DNA of 17,755 nt from Conidiobolus incongruus B7586 (GCA_000697335.1 JNEM01008077.1:1-17755), one strand, 5' to 3'. Positions 1 to 12,267 are shown, counted from the stretch's first letter. Numbers and translations are program-made. Notes: generated by a model from the letters alone, not told the origin.

Positions 1-1091
1 ATTTTATTAATATTAATATAAGACTTTTGTTAATAATTCTCTATCTTAAATAAAATTTAAATAAAAAATTAATTTTTGGATCAATAAAACATAATATATA
101 TATAATTTTAAACTCTTTATTTTCCTATATTTTTTCATTTTAGTTATATAATATATTATATATAATAATGATTTTAAACTTTTTAAAATAAATTCTCTAA
201 ATATTTGAAAATATAATAATATGATTTTAAGTGGTTTAAATTAATTAAAGTAATTAAAAGATTAAAATGGAATTTTTTTAGCTTTAAATAGGCAAGTTAT
301 TTTTGAAATTACTTAGTAAAATTCAATAATTGCAATATATATATTTAAGGAATCCTATATTTATTATAGTTAAATATAGTTTATTATTACTTATTAAATA
401 ATAATGATTAATATAATCTATATCGATTATTTTACTATCACTATAATTAAAATTTCATTAATCTATAAATAAACAATATATGTTATGTTCTTTTATTTAT
501 TGAGTAAAATAGTGAATACAAATAGTTTTTTATTAAAATAAAACAAAAGTTATTTGATTAGTATGAAATAAAATTTGTACTAAGACAATAATTTATATAT
601 TTTAACTATAATTTTTCTCTTATTGCAATTAACCAGTTAACAAAAGTTACATTTTATAAACAAAATTCTCTGGATGATAAAACCGTTTAAATTTGTTACT
701 TTAATCATAAAACATAGAATGAACTAAAATAAAAATGCTTTCAATTATTAACTATTTAAATCGAGATGCTAATATCAGATGAAGTAACAAAATTAGCTAT
801 ATATAAGTCTAATTATTGAAATAAATGATATATTGAATAAAATGAACTGGTTAAAGTATATACATGAATTTGAATCTTTTGATATTAATTATTAATATAA
901 AATATATAATTAAGAACACGCCATAATAACAATTAAAGGAGTCATTAATAACCTAATATATTAATTGATAGTATATTTATATAAAGAAGCATTTTGAAGA
1001 AAGGGTTGAAAATGTATATAATACTTGTAAATTATTTTTGATTGGATTGTGAAGATTTTAAATAGACAATTTGTAATTAATTGAGATCTAA
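1..1091. other. AT-rich intergenic DNA, no gene seen
   Basis: I see no gene in this stretch. It is almost pure A/T with stop codons dense in all frames, no tRNA-like box B and no long repeat. It is the downstream flank of the EB1-like gene, whose stop codon lies at 1092-1094 on the minus strand, so the right edge probably includes its 3' UTR. Confidence 0.6.
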
Positions 1092-2179
1092 CTAAAACAC
1101 TTCATCTTCATTCACTTCTTCTTGGATGTGTTCATTACAGTTTAAAGTACCCATGAGAGATGGTAAAACATCTGATCCACTATGACCATGGCTTGGGGAA
1201 GGAGAAGCTGGGTGTACATATTTAATTGAATCAGTTGTACTATTCTAAATATAAGATTAGTTAAAAATGAATGATTGTATTACTTTATGATATTACATGG
1301 GTTGAATAAATAATAGATTGGATTCTTTTTAGTAATTCGGCAACATCAGTTTGATGAGATGGAGGCGGATAGAGGTCGAGGTAAAGTTTTTCGATTTCTC
1401 TAAGTTTATCTAGATAGAAGTCGCGTTCACTTTCGACGCGAGCAATATTTTTCATAAGTTCAGTTACACTATAGTGTGCTCTTTGCAGAAGTGGTGAAGC
1501 TTCAGCCATTTGATCACTGGACATGGATCTCATATGCTGCAGAGGAGCACGATTGTTAACAGATGGAGATCTCAAGCCGCGAGTCCCAGATGTAGGAGTG
1601 GACATCCCGGAACTGGGTGAGCGCATCCCACTTCTTACAGCTTCAGTTTGGGCTATTTTTCTCTTTTCAGCAGCTGGATAATATTTATTAGAAGTAGTTA
1701 ATTCCCAAAACCTCTTCATCCAAGTTAAAAATTCAAAATTATCTTGAAATCTCTTTTTAACTAATTTAGTAACATTAATTTCCTATAAATTATATATTAA
1801 ATATATATACATATAGCATACTATCATATTTTTTACTAATTACTTTATCTATTCCTCTTTTATTAAAACACTGTTGCAAAATTTTAAAATTTTGAATATA
1901 TTCATATTCTTGAGTTGGATAAAATTTAACTTTGTGCAAAGGTACATCACCTGAAAAACTAAAGTGAATATATATTAATAATACTTGATATAATAAATTA
2001 CCATATATTGAATCTAAAATTTGTAGATAAGCGGCACCTAATAAATTAAAGAATTTAATAATCAGTATAATTAATGAATAATAATTTAATATACCAGTTC
2101 CGCATTGTTCAATTTTTAATATATCTTCTTCTAATAAGGTATTTAACCAATTTAATAGTTCAGCTCTGCTTTCTGACAT
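1092..2179 (-). CDS. EB1/Bim1-family microtubule plus-end-binding protein (5 exons, 288 aa)
   Basis: This protein should track growing microtubule plus ends and recruit partners there. Exons on the minus strand are 2179-2095, 2037-2002, 1950-1844, 1782-1297 and 1244-1092; introns are 57, 51, 61 and 52 nt, all GT-AG, and the frame stays open throughout (867 nt with stop). Residues 3-105 form the calponin-homology domain, with fungal-type signatures SRAELLNWLN, KIEQCGTGAAYLQ, VKFYPTQEYEYIQNFKILQ and KRFQDNFEF. A Ser/Pro/Arg-rich basic linker with repeated RSPS motifs spans about 117-165. The EB-homology coiled coil covers about 178-237 and keeps ERDFYLDKLREIE (residues 195 on). The C-terminus ends acidic-aromatic (EEVNEDEVF), resembling the EEY/F tail that CAP-Gly proteins bind. 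Length is close to human EB1 (268 aa). Family identity is secure; the last intron is the least certain, since without splicing the frame stops four codons beyond the donor. Confidence 0.93.
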
Positions 2180-4217
2180 AGTAATTATAATTCAATTCAA
2201 ATTACTATAAATCAATATAAATTACTTTTAAATTTAATCAAGATTGAATATTAATAACTTACTATAATATTGTCGTTAAATAAAATAACTGACAAAAAAT
2301 TTTATTTTAATGTATATATATTTAATAAATATTTAATATTATCGAATATATTTCTATTTTAAAACTTTTAAATTATTTTGTTTAACAGTTGTATAATATT
2401 TATTTAAAACATTGACTTTTATATATTGATTTAATCTCTTAAATTGAGTTCCATTTGATTGGTTATAATTCAATAAGATTGAAGTTTCATTTTAATTGCC
2501 TAACCAATTTATTTAAACACTTCTCATAGTTTTTATAGTTAGCTAGATTTGTTTTTGATTAAATGTCTATAAAATTGTGTATTATATTAATTTTTAATGA
2601 ACTAATGATAATATTGATTTTAATTTGAATAAAATGATATAATTAATTATTTATACTATCTTATTTAAGATTTTGATTATTTTGTTGAAAGAATTTACTT
2701 GGAAATGATTAATAACTAATAATATCAAAATATTAATATAATTAGTATCTTTAGATTTTGAAATATTAATATATCAAAATTTCCCTTAAAACAAAACAAT
2801 AATTGAAAACTTTAGTTTAGTGGTATTGCGAATAATAATACCCATAAATATCCTCGAAAAATACTATTATTTATATAATGTTTGAACTGTGAAATAAAAC
2901 AAAGTCCATCATGATTTACATTTATATTAATTATTCATTACTAATAAAAATTAATAATAATCAAAAATATAATATTTTTGACTTAGAGGATATATACTCT
3001 TACATCATCATACCCTACTCTCGATTTATTCCTATTTCATAAATGTTAAATATTATTAAAATTTCCTATCAATGCATATCAAAAATATATTAAGACGAAA
3101 CGTTTTATTTGTAATACTTTGAAAACAATTTAAAGTTTACGAAAAATTAATAAAAACAATATATTATTCTGTTAACATATACCGAGTAGATTCCACTTTA
3201 TGAAGTATCCTATCTAATACTCAATATTCTGAAATCGATAATTCATGAAAAAATTAACCTATTTCCAAAAAAGGATATATTCAATTTGAAAAACTACTTA
3301 TACAATTTGAATTGGATTTCAAAATAAACCAGGTATGAGACCATAATTATTGAAATATTGATAAAACTCTAAAAAGCAATTATATAGTTAATAGTAAAAT
3401 ATTGATAGCATATTTATTTTAATGAACATTAAATTAAGAAATTAAGTATTTGATAACATTAGATATAATTTATTTTGCAATCAAAATTGTTATAAGATAT
3501 TCAATATTTAATATTCAAATAGCCTTTCAAAAAATAATGTGCTATAGAATTCGAGTACCAATGTTTATCGATAATCAATAGTCCGATCATTATAATAATT
3601 CTCCTGCTTTAACAGAACTTCTATTTCTCTATATTAATATATATCTCAAATACTTCAAACTATATAAAATTTAATTTGTTTTTTAAACTTTCTCAAAATA
3701 TGTTAAGATGCAAAATATTACAAAACTAACAAAAAAATAATGAAATGTCATATGTTACTAATTGCAATAATTTTCGATTATACTTATCTATAGACAAAGA
3801 AATATATTGAATTCACATATTTCATTAAAATTTTAGTATTTTGAAAATTGTGGTAAAGAGAATTATGAGATAATGAAATCATTTGCTTAAATTTTCGCTA
3901 ATAGTTATTGTCAGGTGATCCTATTCAATTCTTAAAATAGAACCTTTTCATAAATTTTATAGTATCAAATATTGAATTCAAATACTGTTATCAATAATAT
4001 TATACTAAAATAATTGAATTGTTTTAATGCATCAAACTATGATATCAATATTTTATATATTATTAAACATAATTAATTATATTTTAGCTCAATTCAATAT
4101 TATTAATAAAGGTAAACTCAAATAAGATTAAACATTTCAAGTGGATTAGAGAAAATCGATAAAGATCCAAAATGTAACTAATTCCAGAACAAAATGGAAT
4201 GACGTTCCCCCAAACAT
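2180..4217. other. AT-rich intergenic region between divergent EB1 and mutase genes
   Basis: This is the shared upstream region of two divergently transcribed genes, about 2 kb long. I find no ORF, tRNA or convincing repeat. Slightly less AT-biased patches at about 2995-3040 and 3540-3620 carry no recognisable coding pattern. The part just left of 4218 holds the mutase promoter, described separately. Confidence 0.55.
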
Positions 4218-4225
4218 TATATAAA
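4200..4225 (+). promoter_or_regulatory. Putative core promoter of the mutase gene (TATA box plus upstream GC patch)
   Basis: TATATAAA at 4218-4225 lies 127 nt before the mutase ATG and is followed by a pyrimidine-rich stretch (CCCTTTCATCTC) where transcription could start. Just upstream, TGACGTTCCCCC at 4200-4211 stands out against the A/T background; it contains a TGACGT half-site and a C-run of the kind bound by bZIP or zinc-finger stress factors in fungi. Seen directly: the motifs and spacing. Inferred: that they work as a promoter. Confidence 0.5.
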
Positions 4226-4351
4226 CCCTTTCATCTCTTTTTAATCATCAATCATAATAAATTAGAAAAGTTTACATAAATACTCAATTTATCTTAATCT
4301 TATATAATAAAATTAATTATTATTAAATTCATTGTATAAATATTAAAAAAT

Positions 4352-6391
4352 ATGACTTCAGTTCAACAACAGTATGATATTCAAAACTTATTAAGTTTGG
4401 TAGAAAAATATCGTCAATTTGATAAGGTAATTTATAATAGCCAATTTATTTTAGATATTATTCTGATAATTTTATAGGATCAAGAAAATGTCAATTACAT
4501 TGATAATCTTGTCAAGCAAGAGAATTGGGCTGAGGTTGATGCTTTGTTGAGTAATCCTATCAAATTTGGTACAGCTGGTAAGTTTACAATAATAATGTTT
4601 TATACATATTTAGATTATTTTTGATCTATATTGAACTTTGGAATTGGATTTTAATTTGATTTATTCAACTAGGTTTAAGAGCTAAAATGGAACCTGGTTT
4701 TAGTCGTATGAATAACCTCACGGTTTTACAAGCTAGTCAAGTAACTATAAATCTCATTTTAGACATACATAATTTCTAATTAAATCCTTCAGGGTTTATG
4801 CTGCTACGCCCTCGAACAATATGGAGAAGAAGCCCTCTCCAGAGGTGTTGTTATTGGTTACGATCACAGACACAACTCCGAAACATTTGCCAAGTTGACA
4901 GCTGCCCCATTTTTGAAGAAGGGTTTCAAGGTATACCTTTACAGAACCAAGGTCCATACCCCCTTAGTACCTTTTGGTATCACTCAGCTTAATGCTGTCT
5001 GTGGTGTTATGATTACCGCTTCCCATAATCCCAAGGATGACAACGGCTACAAAGTTTATTGGTCCAACGGTTGTCAAATCATCGAACCCGTTGATGCCGG
5101 TATTGCTAACCAAATCCGTCAAAATGAAGAACCTTGGGCTTGGGATCTTGAGATCTGCAACACTAGCGATCTCTGCGTTGACCCTTATGATGAAATGGTC
5201 GAAAAGTACTTTGATCGCGTTTCCAAATTGTTCCCTAAGGCTAATCCCGAAAAAGTTCAGCCCAAATACTTGTACACTCCTCTCCATGGTGTTGGTGGTA
5301 AGTATGCCAAGAAGGCTTTTGAGGACTGCGGCCTCAATCCTTTTGAGATCGTTAAGGATCAATATGAACACAATCCGGACTTCCCTACCGTTAAATTTCC
5401 TAACCCTGAAGAAAAAGGTGCTTTGGATTTAGCTATGGAAGAAGGCACCAAGATTGGAGCTCAAATTATTCTCGCCAACGACCCTGACGCTGATCGTTTT
5501 TCTGCCGCTGAACGTCTTCCTAACGGACAATGGATTCAATTCAACGGTAATCAATTGGGTACTTTGATCGGTTTCAAGACTTTCGAAAAGTATCAAGGTG
5601 GCAGCCAAAAGGTTGGTATGCTCGCTAGTGCCGTCTCTTCTAGTATGCTCCAAGCCATTGGTAAAGTCGAAGGCTATGACTTTGAAGTTACTTTGACTGG
5701 TTTCAAATGGATGGGCAACCAAGCTTTGAAGTGGGAGCAAAGAGACCCCAACATGAAGGCTATTTTCGCCTACGAAGAAGCCATTGGTTTCATGTGTGAA
5801 GATATTGTTCGCGATAAGGACGGTATCAGTGCTATGATCACATTTGTCAACCTTGCCAACCAACTTTACCAAAATGGAACTACCGTCTATGAATATTTGA
5901 TGAGCTTGTACCACAAATATGGTATATTCGTCAACGAAAACAGCTACTATATTTGCAGAGATCCCGAATTGATCAACACCATCTTCAACAAAATGAGATA
6001 CTCTGAATCCGGCCAACTTAACTACCCTCAAGAGCTCTATGGTTTCAAAGTTACCAGCATTAGAGATCTTACCGTCGGCTACGATTCCAGCCAACCCGAC
6101 AATAAGCCCACCTTACCCGTCTCTGCATCCAGCCAAATGATCACTTTCGAATTATCAGGTGCTTTGGAGCAAGGACAGCCTGAATCCAACATCACATTGA
6201 CACTCAGAACTTCAGGTACCGAGCCCAAGATTAAATACTATTCCGAATTGGCAGCTCCCGTTGATCCCACTTTGGATATCAGCCAAGTTGAAGAACGCTT
6301 CAAGAAACTCCAAGTCAAGACTACTGAAGTGATCCAGGGTATTACCAAAGAATTACTCAAACCCGAAGTCTACGGATTAGCTTCAGCCTAA
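4352..6391 (+). CDS. Phosphopentomutase/phosphoglucomutase, PGM2 type (4 exons, 613 aa)
   Basis: It should interconvert ribose-1-phosphate and ribose-5-phosphate, and more weakly glucose-1- and glucose-6-phosphate, in the cytosol, linking nucleoside salvage to sugar metabolism. Exons are 4352-4426, 4478-4577, 4673-4740 and 4793-6391; introns are 51, 95 and 52 nt with GT-AG ends. The length matches human PGM2 (612 aa). The alpha-D-phosphohexomutase hallmarks appear in order: FGTAGLRA (residues 55-62), catalytic TASHNP with the phosphoserine at S158, the metal-binding loop NDPDADR (D311, D313, D315), the sugar-binding loop YEEAIG (residues 408-413) and the phosphate-binding loop RTSGTEPK (553-560). 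YEEAIG in place of GEESFG places it in the PGM2/yeast PGM3 subgroup, not in classical PGM1. The last exon uses many C-ending codons, unlike the first three exons and the neighbouring genes, which suggests high expression. AATAAA at 6422-6427 may serve polyadenylation. Confidence 0.96.
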
Positions 6392-6844
6392 ATAAGATTA
6401 GAGTTATGTGATTTGTATTAAAATAAATTATTTTTTTATTGTTGTAATAAAATAATTTGGAATCTTTTGGTAATAACTTTATATGGTTATATTAAATTAA
6501 TTGATTAAATTTTGATAAGTTTTCATAAATTATGAATTCCAATATAAATTCATGATTTCATCAATATTATTTTAAATTAAACTTCATCTAGTTATAAAAA
6601 TCATAAATTTATTAATAACAATATGAGTAACAATGTATTGATGGTTATATAAGGTTAATAGTGCTAAAGTAACCTCAAATAATAGTATCACCTAATGTAA
6701 ATTGATATCCTCCTCCTGTGCAATAGGATTAAATGAGTCATACCATTAGTTATCAATTTCGAAAATAAAAAATCAGAAAGAATCAATCAGATAATAAAAA
6801 ATATACTAAAAAACAAAAGTAATAATATTCATAAAATTTTTTAA
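6392..6844. other. Convergent 3' flanks of mutase and BolA genes
   Basis: This 453-nt stretch separates two genes that end toward each other and probably holds both 3' UTRs. It is AT-rich, with AATAAA-like signals on the plus strand near 6422 and 6447. A small less AT-biased patch at about 6690-6725 has no coding pattern that I recognise. No further gene is seen. Confidence 0.5.
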
Positions 6845-7360
6845 TTATTTTTGTAAACTTTCAGCTAATGTTTTAGTAGATAAACTTAAAGCATGAACGC
6901 CTTTAACATTTAATTCTTCGTCTAAAATTTCATAAATTTTTCGGTGACGTTGAACTAAGCTCTAATAATAATAAATCAATGTAAATTAATATGTTTAATA
7001 AATTTATAAGTATATTTACCATATTTTGAAATTTATCACTGACAATTTCTATCCTATAAAGATAAAATAGATTAGAATAGAAAATTTGATAATAAATGCA
7101 ATAATATACTTGAAATGAGTTTCTGGATTTGTATTACCCTTCATAGCGGCATGGTGGCTATGTTTATGAGATTCGTTAATAACATTCAGCGTATTAGGTT
7201 CCAACTGTGTAGTTAACTAAAAAACATATTAATAACAAAAATAATGTTATTGTAAATTTTTACTTACTTTTTTAATAATAGAAGTATAAGTAGGACCTGA
7301 CATAATTAAAGAATTAATATGTAATTGATTAGATTTGGATAAAACTCTAGAGATCATCAT
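6845..7360 (-). CDS. BolA1-like protein, probably mitochondrial (4 exons, 116 aa)
   Basis: BolA1 proteins pair with monothiol glutaredoxins such as Grx5 and help late steps of mitochondrial [4Fe-4S] cluster delivery. Exons on the minus strand are 7360-7268, 7216-7110, 7053-7020 and 6961-6845; introns are 51, 56 and 58 nt with GT-AG ends, and splicing gives one open frame of 351 nt. The BolA domain covers about 24-108: NESHKHSHH (45-53) carries the His-rich loop, ETHFKIEIVSDKF (63-75) the core strand, LVQRHRKIYEIL (80-91) the helix with the family's RHR, and GVHALSL (99-105) the invariant cluster-ligand His101. The first 19 residues (MMISRVLSKSNQLHINSLI) are basic and Ser-rich without acidic residues, like a mitochondrial presequence. 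M20 in MSGP could serve as a second start giving a leaderless form. ETHF plus the VQRHR context favours BolA1 over BolA3. Confidence 0.92.
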
Positions 7361-7873
7361 ATATATATAAATATAATATGTATTTATATGAATAATAAAA
7401 TTACAAATTTTTCTTAATATTTTATAATTTGTTATGACTAACATTGTGAATTTATACCCACTTTCAAGGTTTCTAAACTCGGTTGTGCAAATTAATAAAT
7501 TGAGGTAATGAACCAATCAATTGCACTGTTTAGTAGGGTTTTATTATGTGATTACTAAAAACATCCAATCAATATCAGTATTTAGTAATTTCATATGAAT
7601 TGGAAAAAATGTTAAGATGATTTTGGTAATTTAAAAACTTGATTCTAGTTTTTGGGTAATTGTTGCGATTCTAAAAGTTTTATTGTTGTGGAATTAAATA
7701 TTTTTGACATTTCAAATATTATAAGATTGATTAAAACTTGTTATTAGATAATCTTACATATGTTTAATAGAAAAGGTTATATTCAAAGAGAAGTCTATAT
7801 TATATTTTAGACAACTATTCATCATTATAATATCATTTTATTAGGATTATTTTTTATTAATTCGGTCAGTATT
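7361..7873. other. Upstream region of BolA gene, otherwise unassigned
   Basis: The right-to-left reading holds the BolA 5' UTR and promoter out to about 7560. From there to 7873 the DNA is AT-rich with short open stretches only. Reading leftward from the kinase-like relic I cannot recognise further coding words. Confidence 0.4.
7451..7456 (-). promoter_or_regulatory. Putative TATA box of the BolA gene
   Basis: On the minus strand GGGTATAAATTC places TATAAA at 7456-7451, about 90 nt before the BolA ATG at 7360. The preceding GGG makes it stand out from background A/T. Promoter function is inferred from position only. Confidence 0.35.
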
Positions 7874-8089
7874 ATGAACTATTGATAAGGAGATAATGAA
7901 TATTTGAAATTAGTGAAATCTGATTTATTAGCCTCCCGAAAATATATTTGGTTCAATGTATTGTCTGAAAGCAGAAAAATAGCTTATATTGGTAATTCAT
8001 TGGGTTAATATGGTGTGGTTTATAAGATCCTCTATGCATAAGATAATAGGTGGAAGTATTAGTATGAAAATGATACTCCTATCATATGA
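7874..8089 (+). pseudogene. Decayed protein-kinase-like fragment (fungal expanded kinase family)
   Basis: One forward frame, with five internal stops before a final TGA and no intron signals, reads like the start of a kinase domain. In order it shows MNY, then GDNEYLKLVKSDLLASRKY (from 7889), WFNVLSESRKIAYIGNSLG, and after a stop YGVVYKILYA, then DNRWKY and YENDTPI. This order matches the general layout I know from the kinase-like proteins expanded in Glomeromycotina: a GNxxIDxFI segment, a WIPY segment, a glycine loop ending in FGxVYKA, then a short N-W-K and PVAL segment. The VAIK lysine, HRD and DFG motifs cannot be read here. Weak, out-of-register echoes may continue to about 8260. Seen: the frame and words. 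Known: the family layout, recalled and not searched. Inferred: that it is a dead copy. It could still be chance in AT-rich DNA. Confidence 0.42.
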
Positions 8090-11000
8090 TTATCCTAATT
8101 AATTTTAACATATTTCGAATATCGTAAATATAACCCTTAATTTTATGAAAATTTAAGGTTTGTAAGAAAATAAAGCGAGTATACTGAATTAATGATATAA
8201 AACCGCATCCCATCTCTAATTTAAGGCTTCAGCTCTTGCTATTATATTAACAATTTTCTCAATATTAATCTTTACTTTTGGTAGAGAACATTTATTTGAT
8301 AGTTCTATCGATTTTTTTATACCACTAATACATTTTATTTGATTTGAATTCAAAATCGTGAATATAAAAGGAATATACTCTTATAATATATATATATATA
8401 TTTACTTTCACTATTTGAATAACATATAACTAATTATCAAATATTATTTTTCAAATTAATATATTGTTCCAATCACAATTATTTAATAAAATTAGTACCG
8501 ACAAAATTATTACAACAATTGAAAACAAAATAACTTTGTTCCGATATTTTCTTCACTTCATATCATCAAAGTTTAACATCTCACCAATCAAATTTGAACA
8601 TTACACAAATTGCCTATAAAATAGTCACCTGCAAACCTTCAAAGTGGATTTTGGGTCAACCTTAGAGCTTTTTAGAATATCACAATATTGTAATAGATCA
8701 ATTTTCACATATTGGAGTATATAAAATAGGTTGTGTTATTTTCTAAAGAAATTGAATAAAAAAAAATGAGGAATAGAATTATGAATATTGGTTTAAAATA
8801 TAGTTTTTATAGAACATAAAAATCATCAAGATTAGGTATATTTGTAATTGAATAATCATTCAAATTATTCAGTTATTAAATGTTATATCATAATACTTAT
8901 CGAAATTTGGCCTAATATACTAGTATGTAAATGCCAAACTATGCATTCTTTTAATATTATAAGACTTTTTATTTTAAATATATCAATTTATTAACCATTA
9001 TCAAATACTATTTAACATGATTTTGTTTTAATATGATATGATAAAGCTACTTTTTCAGATATAAATTAAATAAACATTCCGGCATATTTAAATTTATAAA
9101 ACTTATACAAGGAGGAATTATGATAATTATATCTAATATTATCATGAGTAATCTTAATAGCTATAAACTCATAGATCAAAATAAAATGCAATTACAATCA
9201 TATATATCAAAATATCAATGAAAAGCTAATGTATTATCGATCAAAATTATATATTTATGATTTTTTGATTTTATAAAGAATAGCAGTATTATAAAAATAA
9301 GTTCAATATTATTTTAATTCATATCAATGGAAATAATAATATTATTACCATATTATATTATATCATTTCATACTCAAATGTTTCTAATATTATAAATTTC
9401 CAAAAATTTTGAAACAAATGAATAATATACATATCTATGAGAAACCAATATTTAGAAGCAAATAATGAACTAGATAATAAAAAATAATTTCGTTCTGTCA
9501 ATATTTTATGGTAAATAATAAAACTGAAATATTGAATGTTTGAGTATAACATTAAGCAATTATTATTTTAAATACATCAACTTATCATAATTTTTTCAAA
9601 ATTTGAGAACTATTTAAATATATAATAAAATTAATTTTTGAATATAATAAATTTGATATAATATTATAAATTAAATATATTAAAATATTAATAATCTAAT
9701 AATAACATTATCTAATTTTTAATTTGAAAAGATTATTACTTATTGAAAAACTTAATATTTTTTGTATTGAAATCATCCTATTATATAAGAATATCAGATA
9801 TACAGATTTGATTGCAATATATGGCCAAATTATTAGTATAAAACAGTATTTAATTAATTTAATAAGCAACTATATTATATTTATTCCAAAATATTGACAT
9901 TTAATATTTTAAAAATTTGATTTCACTATGATATTTATTTGAAAAAAAGGATCTCTATTAGGGTTTAAAAGGTTAATAATGAATATAAGTAATATGTATA
10001 TATATTAACTATTATATATAAATCCAAATATATTAATGCCAATATTAAATTAAATGATATTATAGTGATTGTCAAGGGTAAAGTTACTATAATATAAAGA
10101 AAAATTTAAATTAGGAATGATATAATTAAGTTAATATATCAAAAAGCTATATTTAAGCTTTGAATATATCAATTAACGCCAATATATTAGTTGGTCGAAT
10201 ATAATATTAATAATAATTAAAAAAATAATGTGATATTAAGAGAAAAAAGAGGGACCATGTTTATTAGTTAGGTTAATGTTATTTATATGATTAAATTAAT
10301 TTACACAGTATAAATCACTTATTTAATTAAAAAATAGTATAAATATAGAGTAATGTATTAATAATTAAAAAGATAGTCTTTGAATGATTATTAATAACAT
10401 TGATATAAAATATTTGGTTATGAAAAATCATTTTCTTTTATATTAGAGTAAATTTATTAATAATTTCAATATTAAAAATAATAATTATAAAACAACCATA
10501 ATATATATATATTTTTAATTAATAGGATATTAGTAGTAATATATAGTCTTAATATTCAATTTTATAATTCAATTGTTTTATAAAAATAAAAATTAATCAA
10601 ATTATTAATAGTAAATTATTTTGTTATCAAATTTGAAATTTAATATTTGATCAAAAAATATCAAATAAATAAATTATTAATTTTTTACACTAGTTTGTAT
10701 AACAAAATTTAAATCCAGAACTATCATTATATTGTATTTTTAAATTTAAATTTGCTAAACTTTAAATTAAATTCCAACATTAGCATTTTTGAAAAATTAA
10801 TATTTCCATATATATTTTCCAAATAATTGAAATAAAACAAGTTGTAATTTTAAATCTTCAATCCTTAACCTTATTTTAATATGGGTGATAATTGGGATAT
10901 TTATTCCAAACTGTATATTGCTTTTTATTTTATTTCCATTAAGCAATTTTTCATTTATAAATCTTTAAATTCAGTTTAATATAATATTTATTTAACACAA

Positions 11001-12266
11001 TATTCATGAGTAGAAAATATTGTTTTAATGTCAAGAATCTAATTAAACTAGATTGATTTTAAATTCACCCAATATAATATAATTTATTATATTATCTAAT
11101 CCAATTTTTTTCAAATTTGACTTACTTTACCCAGTTCAACCATTATTTCTATCAAAGGTTCCATATTTTAAAACATTTAATTTGGTATACATTAGATGAA
11201 TAATTATATATAATACTGATCTTCAGCATTTTTATCTATAAAAAAATTTTAATGAATTGGATTGTATTATTGTTTTAACTGGAGCTATATATTATTATAT
11301 TATTTTATATTTTTTAATTTTTACAAAGTATTTTTAAGTATCAAAAAAATATTTTTAAAGAAATTATACTGGATCAGAGCTGCTAATAATAGCGTGCATA
11401 CACTTTGTTATAAAAGAAATTATTAGATAGTTGATTAAATGCCACAATATCTATTTAAATGACTATATATATATTTAGCATACCATTTATTATCAAATAT
11501 AAAATCAAGTCTTGGCATCATAATATTATCCTACTAGAAATAAAACTGATCATACCGAAACTTGCATAATTATTTAACTTTAATGAATAAATGTATTGGT
11601 CAATCATTGCTAAGTTTGTTTTTTATAAAAATTAGTATTGGGTCGATATTTCTATTGATCCTCCCCCACAATATACAATATAGTTCATTCTTGCCATCTT
11701 TTGATAGATTCATTAATTGACATTTATATAATTTATAAATTTATTATTCATATATTATAAATAGTGTTACATAATAATGAAGTATAAAGGTCAAAGCTTA
11801 ATACCTGAAATATTATTATTGTGATATTCTTAAATGTTGAATAATGTATAAATAAATATCATAATTATAATATAAAACTAATTTTTAATGTGTCAAAAAT
11901 GAATTTAATATTTAGGTTAACTCCAATGAAATTTAGTTTGATCTAAAATTTAGACTATAGAAAGGACGAAATAGTTTCAGTGATTAAATGTTTGAATAAC
12001 CGAATAGTATTTAGATCCAAGATCAAAAAAAATCCAAGATAAGAGAATAAAATATTAATTATATAATGTAATTTAATATTTTATAAGATTTATAAGAAAC
12101 GATGTACTTTAAAGACAATATAATTAACTATTATGAAATAACATTATTACTACTTAGATAAAATAGATTAAACTAAAAATATTTAAGCAAAAAAACAAAC
12201 AAACAATGAAATTAAAGGTGTCATATGAATAAATAATTTAATATTATTTCAAAATCAAATTCATTA

Positions 12267-12267
<1 letters not shown>
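8090..12267. other. Long AT-rich gene desert (about 4.2 kb)
   Basis: I find no gene I can support here. Short alternating (AT)n runs occur at 8386-8401 and about 10500-10512. The least AT-biased patches are 8560-8700, 11370-11410 and 11640-11700, the last including a CCTCCCCCAC stretch; none yields a recognisable protein, tRNA or hairpin. An open stretch of 64 codons on the minus strand at 9358-9552 has plain A/T-driven composition (Ile, Phe, Tyr, Ser) and no support as a gene. Confidence 0.5.

Noticed and set aside
4964-6094. Open frames on the minus strand and in plus-strand alternative phases inside the mutase gene
   Set aside because: They lie wholly inside the strongly conserved mutase last exon and show only reverse-complement composition, with no domain of their own.
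8090-8260. Possible continuation of the kinase-like relic into a C-terminal lobe
   Set aside because: Words such as NLRFVRK are in other frames and would need large deletions; the match is too loose to include in the feature.
9358-9552. 64-codon open frame on the minus strand
   Set aside because: Composition is that of random AT-rich DNA (Ile, Phe, Tyr, Leu, Ser), with no motif, intron signal or promoter.
9955-9970. TTAGGGTTTA words (also near 16435) as telomeric or telo-box signals
   Set aside because: Each is a single copy with no array and no nearby gene start; expected by chance in this composition.
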